From Rhizophagus irregularis (lineage: Eukaryota; Glomeromycota; Glomeromycetes; Glomerales; Glomeraceae), in the NCBI RefSeq assembly GCF_026210795.1, contig NC_089430.1, positions 5,022,001 to 5,086,000 of the forward strand: a stretch of DNA of 64,000 nucleotides, given 5' to 3'. Within the stretch, counting starts at the first letter, position 1. Each line of letters begins with the position of its first letter. Of the stretch, positions 1 to 11,947 are shown one piece after another. The notes beneath the pieces are model-generated. The model was not told the DNA's origin. It worked only from the letters and a program-made list of their open reading frames with translations, and did not search any database. A program made the translations under genes and the position numbers.

Positions 1-701
1 GACCAGGCCGCAGGTATATCGTAAATCATAATAGTTCGCACTTGACCTTTTTGCGAATTATGTATTACATTGTTATTAATAGTCATCTTAGTGATCTTGC
101 CTTTTGTAATTTGTGATTCCGAAGATGTTACATTTTTCGGAATCTGAGAACCAATCGGCTTGGATATAGATGTAGATGATTGATCAACATTGGATGAACC
201 TTCCTGATTTGGTTGGGACGCGGTTGTATCCGGATCTACATTGTCATCTATGTTCATGGATTCGTCGATCACAAGATTGGCGTCTGCATCATCTGATACA
301 GGCGCTTTTTGTTTGCCGACCTTCTTCTCCTTTTTTTTTAGCTGCGCCTCAACAGCGCTTTGAACGAGTGAAGGAAGAGCATTTTGGTAACGTGAGCTTA
401 AACTATCCAGTGTTTGTCGAGCTTTGCAGCGAGCTCCTGAGATTATCGCTTGATTTAAGGTTCTCGTAAACTGTTTAGTAACTCTTACATTATCCAGTAT
501 AGACCGCTCTGTGACTATGTCGCCTTTTGGAACGAGTTTAGCAGTTGCAGTCTTATAAAATTCAGACTCTACATCACCACACTGTAAGTAATCAAATATT
601 ATGTCCCCTAATAAAGAAGCGAACGAGTTGGTGAAGGAGTCGACGAACTCTTGTACGGGTATAGACTGTTGTGAAGATTTCTTTTTATTACTTTTACCCA
701 T
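1..701 (-). CDS. 5' part of a retroelement-like ORF (ORF1 type), truncated by the window edge
   Basis: An open frame starts at the ATG at 701-699 and runs 233 codons to the left edge without a stop, so the gene continues outside. It begins MGKSNKKKSSQQ, followed by a helical region (about residues 15-100), a Lys-rich stretch KKKEKKVGKQK near residue 125, a Ser/Thr/Asn/Asp-rich linker (130-205), and ends in QVRTIMIYDIPAAW. Proteins of this layout are abundant in Rhizophagus and, as I remember them, precede or belong to LINE-like endonuclease/reverse transcriptase elements; the last segment resembles the start of an RNA-binding fold. No RT or endonuclease motif lies inside the window, so the element class is inferred. 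Base composition is clearly less A+T-rich than the flank, fitting a transposable element. Confidence 0.6.
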   Translation of the reverse strand, partial: MGKSNKKKSSQQSIPVQEFVDSFTNSFASLLGDIIFDYLQCGDVESEFYKTATAKLVPKGDIVTERSILDNVRVTKQFTRTLNQAIISGARCKARQTLDSLSSRYQNALPSLVQSAVEAQLKKKEKKVGKQKAPVSDDADANLVIDESMNIDDNVDPDTTASQPNQEGSSNVDQSSTSISKPIGSQIPKNVTSSESQITKGKITKMTINNNVIHNSQKGQVRTIMIYDIPAAW

Positions 702-1950
702 TTCTTATATGTAAATTTTTTCTTAGTATTTTTTGAAAAAAATTTTTTTAAGAAAGAGTTTTTTATTCCAATAAAATGATTACGCAATTCCCATGACTAT
801 TACATAATTAAACTAATCGAATCACATGACAAAAGCATAGCGGACATCCCTATTTTATCACAATACTGACTGATCATTTGTCGATCATTTGCCGATCATT
901 TTTCAATTATCACATAATATAAATACCGTTGCTAAAAAAATTTACATAATAATTAATATGTTCAAATTTCACAAATAACTTAAATTTAGTTTTAATTTAT
1001 TGTGTATTAAATTTCATTAGATTTTATTAGTATTTGGCATATATTTATTCATTTTACGAAATTATTCACTAATTATGTTACTAATAAAAACCTGCATTAT
1101 GAATCAGATCACTGCATTATTTTTTTTATAGATTCTACATAATATAAAGAATATTTGTGCAAATTCTTAAGTTTCGCACTCACATATTCATCTTCGCACT
1201 TCAATTTTTGTCTGATGATCGGCAATAATTAGTGAATTACCATATACAAATAATATTTTTATGATATTATTAAAAATTGTCTAATAATTACATAATTAAA
1301 GTCATATGATAATTTAGTGTTTTTACTTAGATTTCCATTATTTTTTTGCCACAAAATTTGAAAAATATTTGTGATTTTGCAATAAGTTTTTAAAATCCGG
1401 AATTAGTGATCAGCAAATGATCGGCAAGGTGATATGAGCATGTCCGCTATGCTCATGACAAATGGGTATAGCGATAAATCGCATATGCGATAAATCATAA
1501 TTTTCTTAAAATAATATGATTGATAAGCAATACACATAATTATGCATAAGTATTGTTCTTATATATCATTGACACTTTGACAGAACAGATATTTATAATA
1601 GTATTAGCTTATAACTTTATAAGCATAAGTATCTATGTATATAATAATGAACATATGTTTTAGCTTAAAAAGTTTCACCAATTTTCTTAATATTCGTGTT
1701 ATTTTAAAAAAATTCACGTATTTAAATTGAATATGATTGCAAATAATTTTTATAAAAAAATTCAGCCCACATCACACAAATCACTGATTGATCAGCAATA
1801 CATAATTATGCATAAATATTGTTCTTTCATTTATAAAGCATCGGGTGAAATTTTTTTTTCTTACTAAAAATTTTTTTTTAATTTCTTCCTTTTACATGTA
1901 TGAATTTTATTTGAAAAAAACTCTCAACAGATTCTTTTATCAAAAGTAAA
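702..1950. other. Gene-free A+T-rich spacer
   Basis: No credible coding frame. It separates the retroelement ORF (reading left) from TKL gene A (reading right), so it must hold both 5' ends. It contains the inverted-repeat element described separately. It also holds a direct repeat of about 38 nt (1521-1560 and 1787-1825, sharing CATAATTATGCATAA and TATTGTTCTT) and a small duplicated GCGATAAATC at 1470-1495. Confidence 0.6.
835..1452. mobile_element. MITE-like inverted-repeat element
   Basis: GCATAGCGGACAT at 835-847 is repeated inverted as ATGTCCGCTATGC at 1440-1452. The internally adjacent GCCGATCATTT at 891-901 is mirrored by AAATGATCGGC at 1415-1425. The interior is A+T-rich without an ORF. 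The paired, same-order inverted blocks suggest a degenerate terminal-inverted-repeat element of about 0.62 kb. I could not find a clear target duplication, so superfamily is undetermined. Confidence 0.45.
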
Positions 1951-4900
1951 ATGCTGATTAATTCATATGATTGTGATTGTGATTATGAATGTAATGCAAA
2001 ACGGTTTAAACGAAATTTTAAAAATTGGACTAGTGGTAATAATAATATTGATAAATTTATTCAAGATACCCAGCTATTAGAGCATAATTATTATAAGTTA
2101 CATAATGCTTTAGAATGGATACCTTATGATAAACTTTATGATATCAAATATATTACAGAAGATAATAAATTTGGTAAAGTGTATAGAGCAAATTGGATTG
2201 ATGGATATATAGATATATGGGATCATGAAAATCAAAATTGGGGAAGAGAAGATCAAAATATATTTGTAATTCTGAAAATTATAGATAATCCATCAAGCAT
2301 TACATTAGAATTTATAAATAAGGTATAATAAATTTTCATTTTATGAATTATAATATAAATTAATTACATTGTACTGTGCATTTTGTGAAAAAAAAGCCAA
2401 TTGTTTAAAAACTAGTTAAAATTTTATTTTTACTAATATTTCTAACTTTAATATATTATAGATTGCAGTGCCTCATAAAGTTTTTGGAATAACTCAAGAT
2501 CCAGAAACCAAGAACTATATGGTGGTTTCGAATATCAATAAATGTGGAATATGCTATGCTACATGTAATTCAATGTGTTTTCAACGAAATTTTGAAAATT
2601 GGACTAGTGGTAATAATGATATTGATAAATTTATTCAAGATATCCAGCTATTAGATCATGATAATGCAAATGAAGCATTAGAATGGATATCTTATGATAG
2701 ACTTTATAATGTTAATTATATTGCAGAAGATAATAAGTTTGGTAAAGTGTATAGAGCAAATTGGATTGATGGATATATATATACTAGTAGTCGGAATAAT
2801 TATGTTCAAAATTGGATAAGAAAAGATCAAAATATGTTTGTAATTCTGAAAATTTTAAATAATCCAGCAAGTATTACATTAAAACTTATAAATAAGGTAT
2901 AATTAATTATTAAAAGTTTCATTTTTTCGTGAATTAATGCAATTGTACTGTGATATTTTGTGAAAAAAAATCGCCAGTTGATTTAAAAACAAATAATGAA
3001 AATTTTACTTTTGCTGATATTTCTACTTTAATATATTGTAGATTGCAGTATCTTCTAAAGTTTATGGAATAACTCAAAATCCAGAAACCAAGAACTATAT
3101 GGTAGTTTTAAAAGATACATGTGAAAAATGTAATAAAGTGTGTAATTCAATACATTTTCAACGAAATTTTAAAAATTGGACTAGTGGTAATGATGATATT
3201 AATAAATTTATTCAAGATACTCAGCTGTCAGTTCATAATTATTATGAGGTAAAAAATGCATTAGAATGGATACCTTATAATAGATTGTATGATATTAAAT
3301 ATATTACAGAAGATAATAAGGTTGGTAAAGTGTATAGAGCAAATTGGACTGATGGGCGTATAGGTAGTGATAATTATAGGATTGAGATTTGGAATGATAA
3401 CCAAAATTGGATAAGAAAAGATCAAAATATGTTTGTAATTCTGAAAATTTTAAATAATCCAGCAAGTATTACATTAAAACTTATAAATAAGGTATAGTAA
3501 ATTTATTAAAAGTTTCATTTTTTTGTGAATTTTAATATAAATTAATCGTACCATTTATGAAAAAAAATTGCCAAATGCTTAAAAAGCAAATAGTTGAAAT
3601 TTTAATTTTTACTAATATTTCTAACTTTAAATACATTATAGATTGCAGTATTTTCTAAAGTTTATGGAATAACTCAAAATTCAGAAACCAAGAACTATAT
3701 GGTAGTTTTGGAAAATATATGTGAAAAATGTAATAAAGTGTGTATTGCAATTCATTTTCAAAATAGATTCATACATTGGACTAGTGGTAATAATGATATT
3801 GATGAATTTATTCAAGATACTCAGCTGTCAGTTCATAATTATTATGAGGTAGAAAATGCATTAGAATGGATACCTTATGATAGACTTTATGATGTTAAAT
3901 ATATTGCAGAAGATGATGAGTTTGGCAAAGTGTACAGAGCAAATTGGACTGATGGACATATAGGTGGTGGAAATTGGAAAAGAAAAGATCAAAATATGTT
4001 TGTAATTCTGAAAATTTTAAATAATCCAGCAAGTATTACATTAAAACTTATAAATAAGGTATAATAAATTTATTAAAGTTTCATTTTTTTAGTGAATTGT
4101 AATATAAATTAATTGTATCATTTGTGAAAAAAAAAAAAATTGCCAGATGTTTAAAAAACAAATAGTTGAAATTTTTATTTTTACTAATATTTCTAATTTT
4201 AAATACATTATAGATTGCAGTATCTTTTAAAGTTTATGGAATAACTCAAAATCCAGAAACCAAGAACTATATGGTTGTTTTGGAAAATATATGTGAAAAA
4301 TGTAATAAAGTGTGTAATGCAATTTATCTTCAAAATAGATTTATACATTGGACTAGTGGTAATGATGATATTGATAAATTTATTCAAGATACTCAGCTGT
4401 CAGCTCATGATGATGCAGATGAAGCATTAGAATGGATACCATATAATAGATTGCATAGTATTAAATATATTACAAAAGATAATAAGTACAGAGCAAATTG
4501 GATTGATGGTAAATATATATTTGTAATTCTGAAAATTTTATATAATCCAGCAAGTATTACATTAAAATTTATAAATAAGGTATAATGAATTTATTATAAG
4601 TTTCATTTTTTTGTGAATTAATGTAATTGTACTGTGCTATTTTGTGAAAAAAAATTGCCAGTTGATTTAAAAACAAATAGATATATATTTTACTTTTGCT
4701 GATATTTCTACTTTAATATATTGTAGTATAAAGTTTATGGAATAACTCAAGATCCAGAAACCAAGAAATATATGGTAGTTTTGAATGATATATGTGAAAA
4801 ATGTGATGAAGTGTGTAATTCAATACATTTTCAACAAGATTTTAAATATTGGACTAGTGGTAATGTTGATATTGATAAATTTATTCAAGATATTCAGCTG

Positions 4901-7797
4901 TCAGTTCATAATTATTATGAGGTAAAAAATGCATTAGAATGGATACCTTATCATAGACTTCATGATGTTAAATATATTGCAGAAGATGATAAGTTTGGCA
5001 AGGTGTACAGAGCAAATTGGATTGATGGATGTATATATGTTCGGAAGAATTATGTTCATTGGGAAAGAAAAGATCAAAATATGCTTGTATTTCTGAGAAT
5101 TTTAAATAATCCAGCAAGTATTACATTAAAACTTATAAATAAGGTATAATAAATTTATTAAAAGTTTAAAGTTTCGAATTGTAAATATAAATTAATCACA
5201 TTATACTGCGCTATCTGATGAAATAAATTGCCAGTTGTTTAAATAGCAAAAAGTTGAAATTTTATTTCTACTAATATCCCTAACTCTAATATATTGTAGA
5301 TTGCAGTATCAATTGCAGTATCCTATAAAATTTATGGAATAACTCAAAATCCAGAAACCAAGAACTATATGGTAGTTTTAATAGATATATGCGAAAAATG
5401 TAATAAAGTGTGTGATTCAATACATTTTCAACGAAATTTTATAAATTGGACTAGTGGTAATGATAATATTGATAAATTTATTCAAGATACTCAGCTGTCA
5501 GTTCATAATTATTATGAGGTAAAAAATGCATTAGAATGGATACCTTATGATAGATTTTATGATGTTAAGTATATTGCAGAAGATGATGAGTTTGGCAAAA
5601 TGTACAGAGCAAATTGGATTGATGGACTCCTAAATGAATGGAATAATGAAAATCAAAATTGGATAAGAAAAGATCAAAATATGCTTGTAATTTTGAGAAT
5701 TTTAAATGATCCAGCAAGTATTACATTAAAACTTATAAATAAGGTATAATAAATTTATTAAAAGTTTCGAATTGTAATATAAATTAATCACATTATACTG
5801 TGCTATCTGATGAAAAAATTGCCAGTTGTTTAAATAGCAAAAAGTTGAAATTTTATTTCTACTAATATCCCTAACTCTAATATATTGTAGATTGCAGTAT
5901 CAATTGCAGTATCCTATGAAGTTTATGGAATAACTCAAGATCCAGAAACCAAGAACTATATGGTAGTTTTTGTAAAAAAATGTGAAAAATGTAATAAAGT
6001 GTGTAATTCAATCTATTTTCAACGAAATTTTAAAAATTGGACCAGTGGTAATAATGATATTGATAAATTCATTCAAGATACTCAGTTATCAGCTCATAGT
6101 GATATAGGAGAAGCACTAGAATGGATACCTTATGATAGATTTCGTGATATTAAATGTATTGCAAAAGGTGGGTTTGGAAAAGTATATAAAGCAAAATGGT
6201 TTGATGGTAATATATATGAATGGAATGATTATAAACAAAATTGGAAAAGGAATCAAAACATGGTTGTAGCTCTAAAAAGTTTAAATAATTCAAGAAATGT
6301 TACATTGGAATTTATGAATGAGGTAAGCTATTTAACTATTCTTAGTAAATATTTAATTTAAGTATTAATACTTCAGTTATTTATAATATTTATAGATTAC
6401 ACTACATCATAAAGTAAATTTGCATAAATGCCCTATCATGATTAAACTTTATGGAATAACTCAAGACCCAGAAACGGAAAATTATATTATGATTTTAGAT
6501 TATGCAGAAAATGGAAGTTTACGAAATTATTTAAACACAAATTATGGTGAATTGAGTTGGACTGATAAAATTAATTATTTGCATAGCATTGCACATGGAC
6601 TTAATGATATTCATGAAATAGAATTAATTCATAGAGACTTGCATACTGGTAATATATTAAGGCTCAAAAATCTCACTTGTATAACTGATATGGGATTATG
6701 TAAACCTGCTGATTGTAATACATCGGAAAATGCAAAAAGCAAAATATATGGTATTTTACCTTATATTGCGCCTGAAATTTTACGTGGACGAAATTATACC
6801 AAAGCTGCAGATATTTATAGTTTTGGTATAATAATGTATGAAGTAATTTCTGGATTACTTCCATATTATGATGTAGGTCATGATGTAAATTTAGCAGCGA
6901 ATATTTGTAAAGGACTTCGACCAAGGTTTAATATTAAAGTACCCCAATTGATTGTGCATTTAATTAAAAGATGCTTGGATGCAAATCAATCAAATCGACC
7001 AAATGCAGCAGAAATTAAAAAAACTTTAAATCAATGGCTTAGTGAATCACAAGGTTTGATAGTATATGATATTAGTAGTAGTAATAATTATACAAGTATG
7101 CGAAAGCAAATTATGGAAGTAGATGAAATAAACAAAAGTTCATCAAATAGCAGTATAACTTCGACAAATTTAGGAACATCTTATGTAACACATTCAGAAG
7201 CTGTTTATACCAGTAGATTACTTGATTTTAGTAATCTTCCTGAGCCAAAAAATTCTGATGATTATTATGAAGAAAACGGTAATATAATTAGCATGAAATT
7301 TTCAGGTATTTATTAGTAGAAAAAGATTTTATATTAATTGTAAAAAATACTGATAAGGTTTAATTTTTTAATAGAATCCTTACAAATTGATATTTCTCAA
7401 TTGAAAATTAGTAATTCTTTTGAACTAAAAAATTCTGATGATAATTATGAAAAGAATGATAATATTAAAATGAAACCTTCAGGTATACTTTCTAAAAAAA
7501 ATTAATAAAATCAATTATAAATTATTAATAAATTTTTAATTCATTAAATAGAATCCTTACAAATTGATATTTTACAGTCTCCTGAACCAGATAATTCTGA
7601 TGATTCTTACGAAAAAAATGATAATATTATTAGTATGAATTCTTCAGCAGGTATTGATTAATAAAAAATATTTAGATTGTTACTTAAAAAAAACACTAAT
7701 TTTTTTCCATTAAATAGAATCACTACAAATTGATATTTATCAATTGAACACTAGTAAAGATGGTAACTATTCTTTAGATATGTATAAAAAAAACTAG
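1951..7797 (+). CDS. TKL gene A: protein kinase with seven tandem half-kinase exon units
   Basis: Predicted exons: 1951-2322, 2462-2896, 3042-3491, 3642-4058, 4214-4579, 4727-5143, 5300-5743, 5891-6322, 6396-7305, 7375-7482, 7552-7650, 7718-7797 (1509 codons plus TAG). Each of the first seven exons carries a Cys motif (CEKCNKVC type), a WTSGN..IDKFIQDTQLS block, LEWIPYDR and a kinase beta1-3 region with a degenerate glycine loop (DNKFGKVYRANW). From exon 2 on, each exon opens with YGITQDPETKNYMVV, the beta4-5 segment of the preceding half-domain. Exon 8 has a proper loop (KGGFGKVYKA, residue about 1060) and VALK lysine (about 1096). Exon 9 supplies the catalytic lobe: HRDLHTGN (Asp about 1192), DMG in place of DFG (about 1209), APEIL and the C-lobe. 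Three tail exons repeat ESLQIDI..QL. All N-terminal exons are phase 0/0, tail exons 1/1. Substrate is unknown; the protein is probably cytosolic because no membrane segment is visible. Confidence 0.75.
2462..6322 (+). repeat. Tandem exon+intron repeat of gene A, about 510-600 nt per unit
   Basis: Exon starts at 2462, 3042, 3642, 4214, 4727, 5300 and 5891 are spaced 513-600 nt apart, and introns (139-156 nt) are as similar as exons. Most units open with ATTGCAGTATC after a TAG acceptor and end with ATAAATAAG followed by GTATA. Exon ends encoding ILNNPASITLKLINK are almost identical in several units, pointing to recent unequal crossing-over or conversion. Units starting at 5300 and 5891 have a 12-nt duplication of ATTGCAGTATCA at the acceptor. 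The unit at 4727 lacks that leader. Confidence 0.85.
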
Positions 7798-10075
7798 TCT
7801 ATTGTATAATATACTTATTTTATTTGTTTATTTTTTTAGACCAGGATAGAAAATCAAAAGGCAAAGAAAAAATTTAGACCAATTATAATCCTTTGCTATT
7901 TTAGTTATTAAATTTTTAAATTTTTATTTTTTTTTCGCTATTATAGTTTAAAATTTTAATTATCATTAATCTTCAGCGGAAATGTAACAAATTTATACTA
8001 TAATATAGTTTAAAAAACGGTCTTGTTTTTTATTAGCGGATTACTATTTTTAATTAGTTTGATAAAGTTATATAAATTGGAAGAATAGAAGTAGGAATAG
8101 AAATAATGATAGATAAACTTTTAAATTATACTAGCCTTATTGATTAACTTGTATGTATTTATTCATTTATTTTATATTTACTCTATTCATCAATTAAATA
8201 AAAAATTTTTTTAAAATCAAAATATAATTTAGTTTTGTTCTTAATGAAATCTGTAATAAAATGTCTATAATTATATTATCTTATAATTTATCTATTAAGA
8301 CCGAATTTACATAAAAAACTAGTAATCCATAAATTTACTAATAGTGCTTCAATAATACTAATTCTATATAAATACTGTATTATCTCAATTTAATTCTGAC
8401 AATTTTTTTTAATATACCTTTAAAAATTTTATATTTGGAAAAGTTTACATATTTTGTTGAAATTGTTATTTAGTTAAATTTTTTTTTTTGGTCTACTAGC
8501 GAAAAGTCCTTATTCGATAAAACATATCGATATCAAAGAAGAAAATAATAAAAATGTCCATAATATACAGAAAATGTTTTCTAGCTTCAATAAACAATAC
8601 TTTGTTTGCAATATTCATGCTACATTATAAATAAGCCGGAATCGAATTTCTATAATAAATTATTTTTCGTGTACTCCTTTGCAAAAAGATTTATTAAAAC
8701 GATTTTATGTTGATATCATCGTTTATTACCTTTGTGACCTCATGAAATTGTAACATATCAGTAAAATATCTATCAACTGTGTTAAGTGTTGACAAGAAAG
8801 TAGTTCAACGTTTTCATTATTACACTTTTAAAATTTATTAATATTAATTTGAGTCTGATTCTGACAGGAATTAAGATTTCATATATTTCGGTCAAATTTA
8901 ATGCTAACCAAATCCTAAAATCACGTTTCTTTCTATTTTTTCTTAACTCGATTCTCGCTGTTGATACCGTTGTTGCTACCATGGTCCATTAGACCCTGTA
9001 GGTCCTGCAAAATTTCAAAAATTACCAAATCCTCCTGGATATTAAAACTAATTTATGGAAAGCTCTTTAAATACAAGGATTTAAATAAAAGTGGAAAAAA
9101 CGAACCCTGTCGCTAGATAAAAAAATTTATTTGATCGACATTTGCAACAATTCAATATTATCATGTACTGTATAATAAATAACAAATGGTCCAGAAGAAT
9201 CAAAGTCTAGTAATATTATATAAACATTATTTTAAACGTAATCAAAAAAAAAAGAATTAAGTCAGATACATTACATTGATTTTAACGTTGCTTTCAACAA
9301 ACCTAAATTTCATCATACAGAAAAATTTATAATGTTTACCAGAATTTTATTAAGATTTTAGCATTAACAAAATTAAATAATAATATTTATTTATTTATTT
9401 TCTTTTTATCTTATATCTTAGAAGTGATGATAATTTAAGGCAATCACTTTAATACATTATAAACTTTTATAACTTTGAACTATTTTAGTTATTTAAATAA
9501 AATCTTCTGTAATTAAATGAAACTGAGCATGGATAAAAATCCCATTGATTGGTTCAATTTCAATATTGATCAGCCAATAAATTGCAAATTATCGATTTTA
9601 CGTGATATAAGAAATTACGCGGACGAAAAAAAGAAAACTTTATTTTTCATAAATTTACAACATTTATAATAAATAAAAAATTTTACAGTTCAACTACCAG
9701 TAAAAATAAACTGTGCCCATTCTTACAATATATAAATCATCCAGATTAAATTATAGAATAATGAGAAATTATGAAAAATATAGATAATTAATTATCATTC
9801 TCTTAAAAATTAATAGCTAAGTTTCCTGTGATTCAATTTGAACAATCTTTGATTTTTCTGAAAGAGAAAATAACGTTCTTTCTAGCAACTATAAAATTAT
9901 CATGATTCAATACGTCTATCTATAGTTATGGATATTTAAAGATACATAACCTTACTATTACATAAATGCTTCGGTAACGCTTTATTTCATAAATAATAAA
10001 GAATCGATGTATTCATTTTTTGCTCTATAAAATCACTCGAAAGCACACACGTTTAAAAATCAAAGTAAAGCTTTT
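7798..10075. other. Gene-free A+T-rich spacer
   Basis: Downstream of TKL gene A I see no convincing gene on either strand, only short frames in A/T-rich sequence. A slightly less A+T-rich patch at 8940-9060 has short coding-looking words on the minus strand next to a possible TTTTGCAG acceptor, but it is too short and broken to call. Confidence 0.5.
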
Positions 10076-10870
10076 TTATTTTCCATAAAGTAATATTATA
10101 AGAAAGGAACCAGTTGCTATGCAAAGCGAAATAATAAAGCGGATAGCGAGTGTTTCAAGGGAGGAATATGCCCAACCACCCCTCTTCGTGATATTTCTCT
10201 CAAAAAACTCCTGAATCGTATTCTTTTTGATTTTCCCTCCAAGTTCATGAATTTCCATTGCGACGAGAAGGCACATCTCCTCTGCTGTATTAAGTTGTTT
10301 TTCATCCCTTATTTGATCGAAAAGTTGTTTGAATCAGGTCCAGACAGTTAGGCTAATACCTCTGAATGTTATTGGACCGGAATCTGCAAATATAGCGAAT
10401 TATAGAATTATAAATTATGGATACATATATGGAATAAATTCTGGATTGCTTACCAGAACTTCCTGACGAATTTGCATGTGACTATCTTGATGTTTCTGAT
10501 TGGCTAGCCATGCTCAGCTGATCAGTTTCGACTGGCTGAATTCTTCGGGCAACAGCATATTGACGAATCATTTCATTTTGGAGATTTTCAATGGAAGCAT
10601 TAATTGCGGTGAATCATTACGGCAGGCCTCTTCGATGGTATTAAGTCTCACGGTTATGTTATTAACCATCGATAAGATTTTCTGCGCCTCTTTTGTTAAG
10701 ATGTGCCTTAATTTTTCCGATTTCTGCAGTAAGTTTATTATTAATTTCGGCATATATTCTACCGAGTTCTGCATCATATGGGCGGATTTGGCTCAAAAAA
10801 ATCACTCTGTGAGACATCACTCCACACTTTGTCGCATCTAAAAAAAAAATCTCGAATTTAGACATTGTAC
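10076..10870 (-). pseudogene. Decayed gene with coiled-coil region and C-terminal membrane anchor
   Basis: Reading leftwards, a Lys/Glu/Asn-rich helical stretch (INNKLTAEIGKIK, then KEAQKILSMVNNITVRLNTI) moves through two frames between about 10780 and 10620. A third frame continues as NASIENLQNEMIRQYAVARR to about 10500. A consensus intron (GTAAGC to TTGCAG, 10453-10384, 70 nt) precedes the last exon, which is open except for one TGA at 10337-10335 and ends with a hydrophobic segment (IRFIISLCIATGSFLIILLY) just before the TAA at 10078-10076. The preserved intron and continuity across frames indicate a former gene with at least two frameshifts and a nonsense codon. I do not recognise the family. 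A tail-anchored or single-pass membrane protein is an inference. Confidence 0.55.
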
Positions 10871-11947
10871 ACAAAAAAAAAGGTTTAATTTTAATATCCA
10901 ATTAACTTATATTCAAATATGCATGTACATATTTCTTAGATACTGTACTTAATATTTTTCAAACTCGTCATTTTCATCTCGATCGATAAAATTTTTGCTA
11001 TCTTTATAAAGTAAACATTTAACATTTAATAAAGTTTAGTAACAAATCTCATTATATTTACGTTCATAAATTAATTCCACACCTTCATTTCCGTCATGAT
11101 ATCATAATTGTTAGACTCTGAAAATCGTAGTTGAATGCAAGAAGCATTGTTCTTCTTTGAACAACCAAAATTTTTTTCGTAGGTTGACAAAAAGTCCAAA
11201 TAAAAAGAAAAAATGTCGTAAGACCGTTAGTTTTACTAAATTCTAAATGAGTGAAAACAAAAATTTCTCAAAATATATTTCAAAAATGACATAATTATCT
11301 TCTATCATTGCTTGCTTCCAATAGTTTTATGATCGTTTAAGCTGACATAAATCTTGTAGAAAGGAATATTTAATAATATTATGATGCAATATAATGAAAG
11401 ATTTAATTGATGGAATCCCTAATTACGCATTAACAAAAAAATTATGTTACTGGTATATATAATTTTTGTATATTTGATAAAAAAAAAGATTACCGGGACA
11501 GAATTCTAAAACATTATCCATTATGATCGTTGATACTTAAGCATCATACTATGAATAGAATTATTAAAAGGCTATCATGAAGTCTAATGATATGAATTTG
11601 GGAAAATAAATTCTAGAATTAAAGTCAAAGGAAAATTCACATTTATACATATAGTTTATTTGTTTTTCATATTAATTGTCTCATTGTTTTGAATTTGTAA
11701 TTGAATATGTGATTATATTAACCGGTGATTTATAATTGAGCGAGCTTTATTTTAGTAAGAAATTTATAATTACAATATTTTCTTTGTTATAATATTACTT
11801 TATAAACGTGAATATTGCGAAACTGAGCAACTTTAGCAACTATGCTGTAAAATTTTACGTATGTAAGCTAAAAAGAAACCAAATTGACAATTAATTATTA
11901 ATCAAGGCATAAGAGAGTGAACTGGAAAATGTTCATTAATACCTTGT
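10871..11947. other. Gene-free A+T-rich spacer
   Basis: Only short spurious frames. It separates the decayed anchored gene from the small gene at 11948-12421. No repeat or RNA structure stood out. Confidence 0.5.

Noticed and set aside
176..469. 97-codon plus-strand frame near the left edge
   Set aside because: It is antisense to the longer continuous retroelement-like frame, which has better coding character.
6673..6924. 83-codon minus-strand frame inside the kinase exon of gene A
   Set aside because: It lies antisense to a well-supported kinase domain and is a by-product of its codon pattern.
8782..8982. 66-codon minus-strand frame
   Set aside because: Short frame in A/T-rich DNA with no splice context or recognisable motif.
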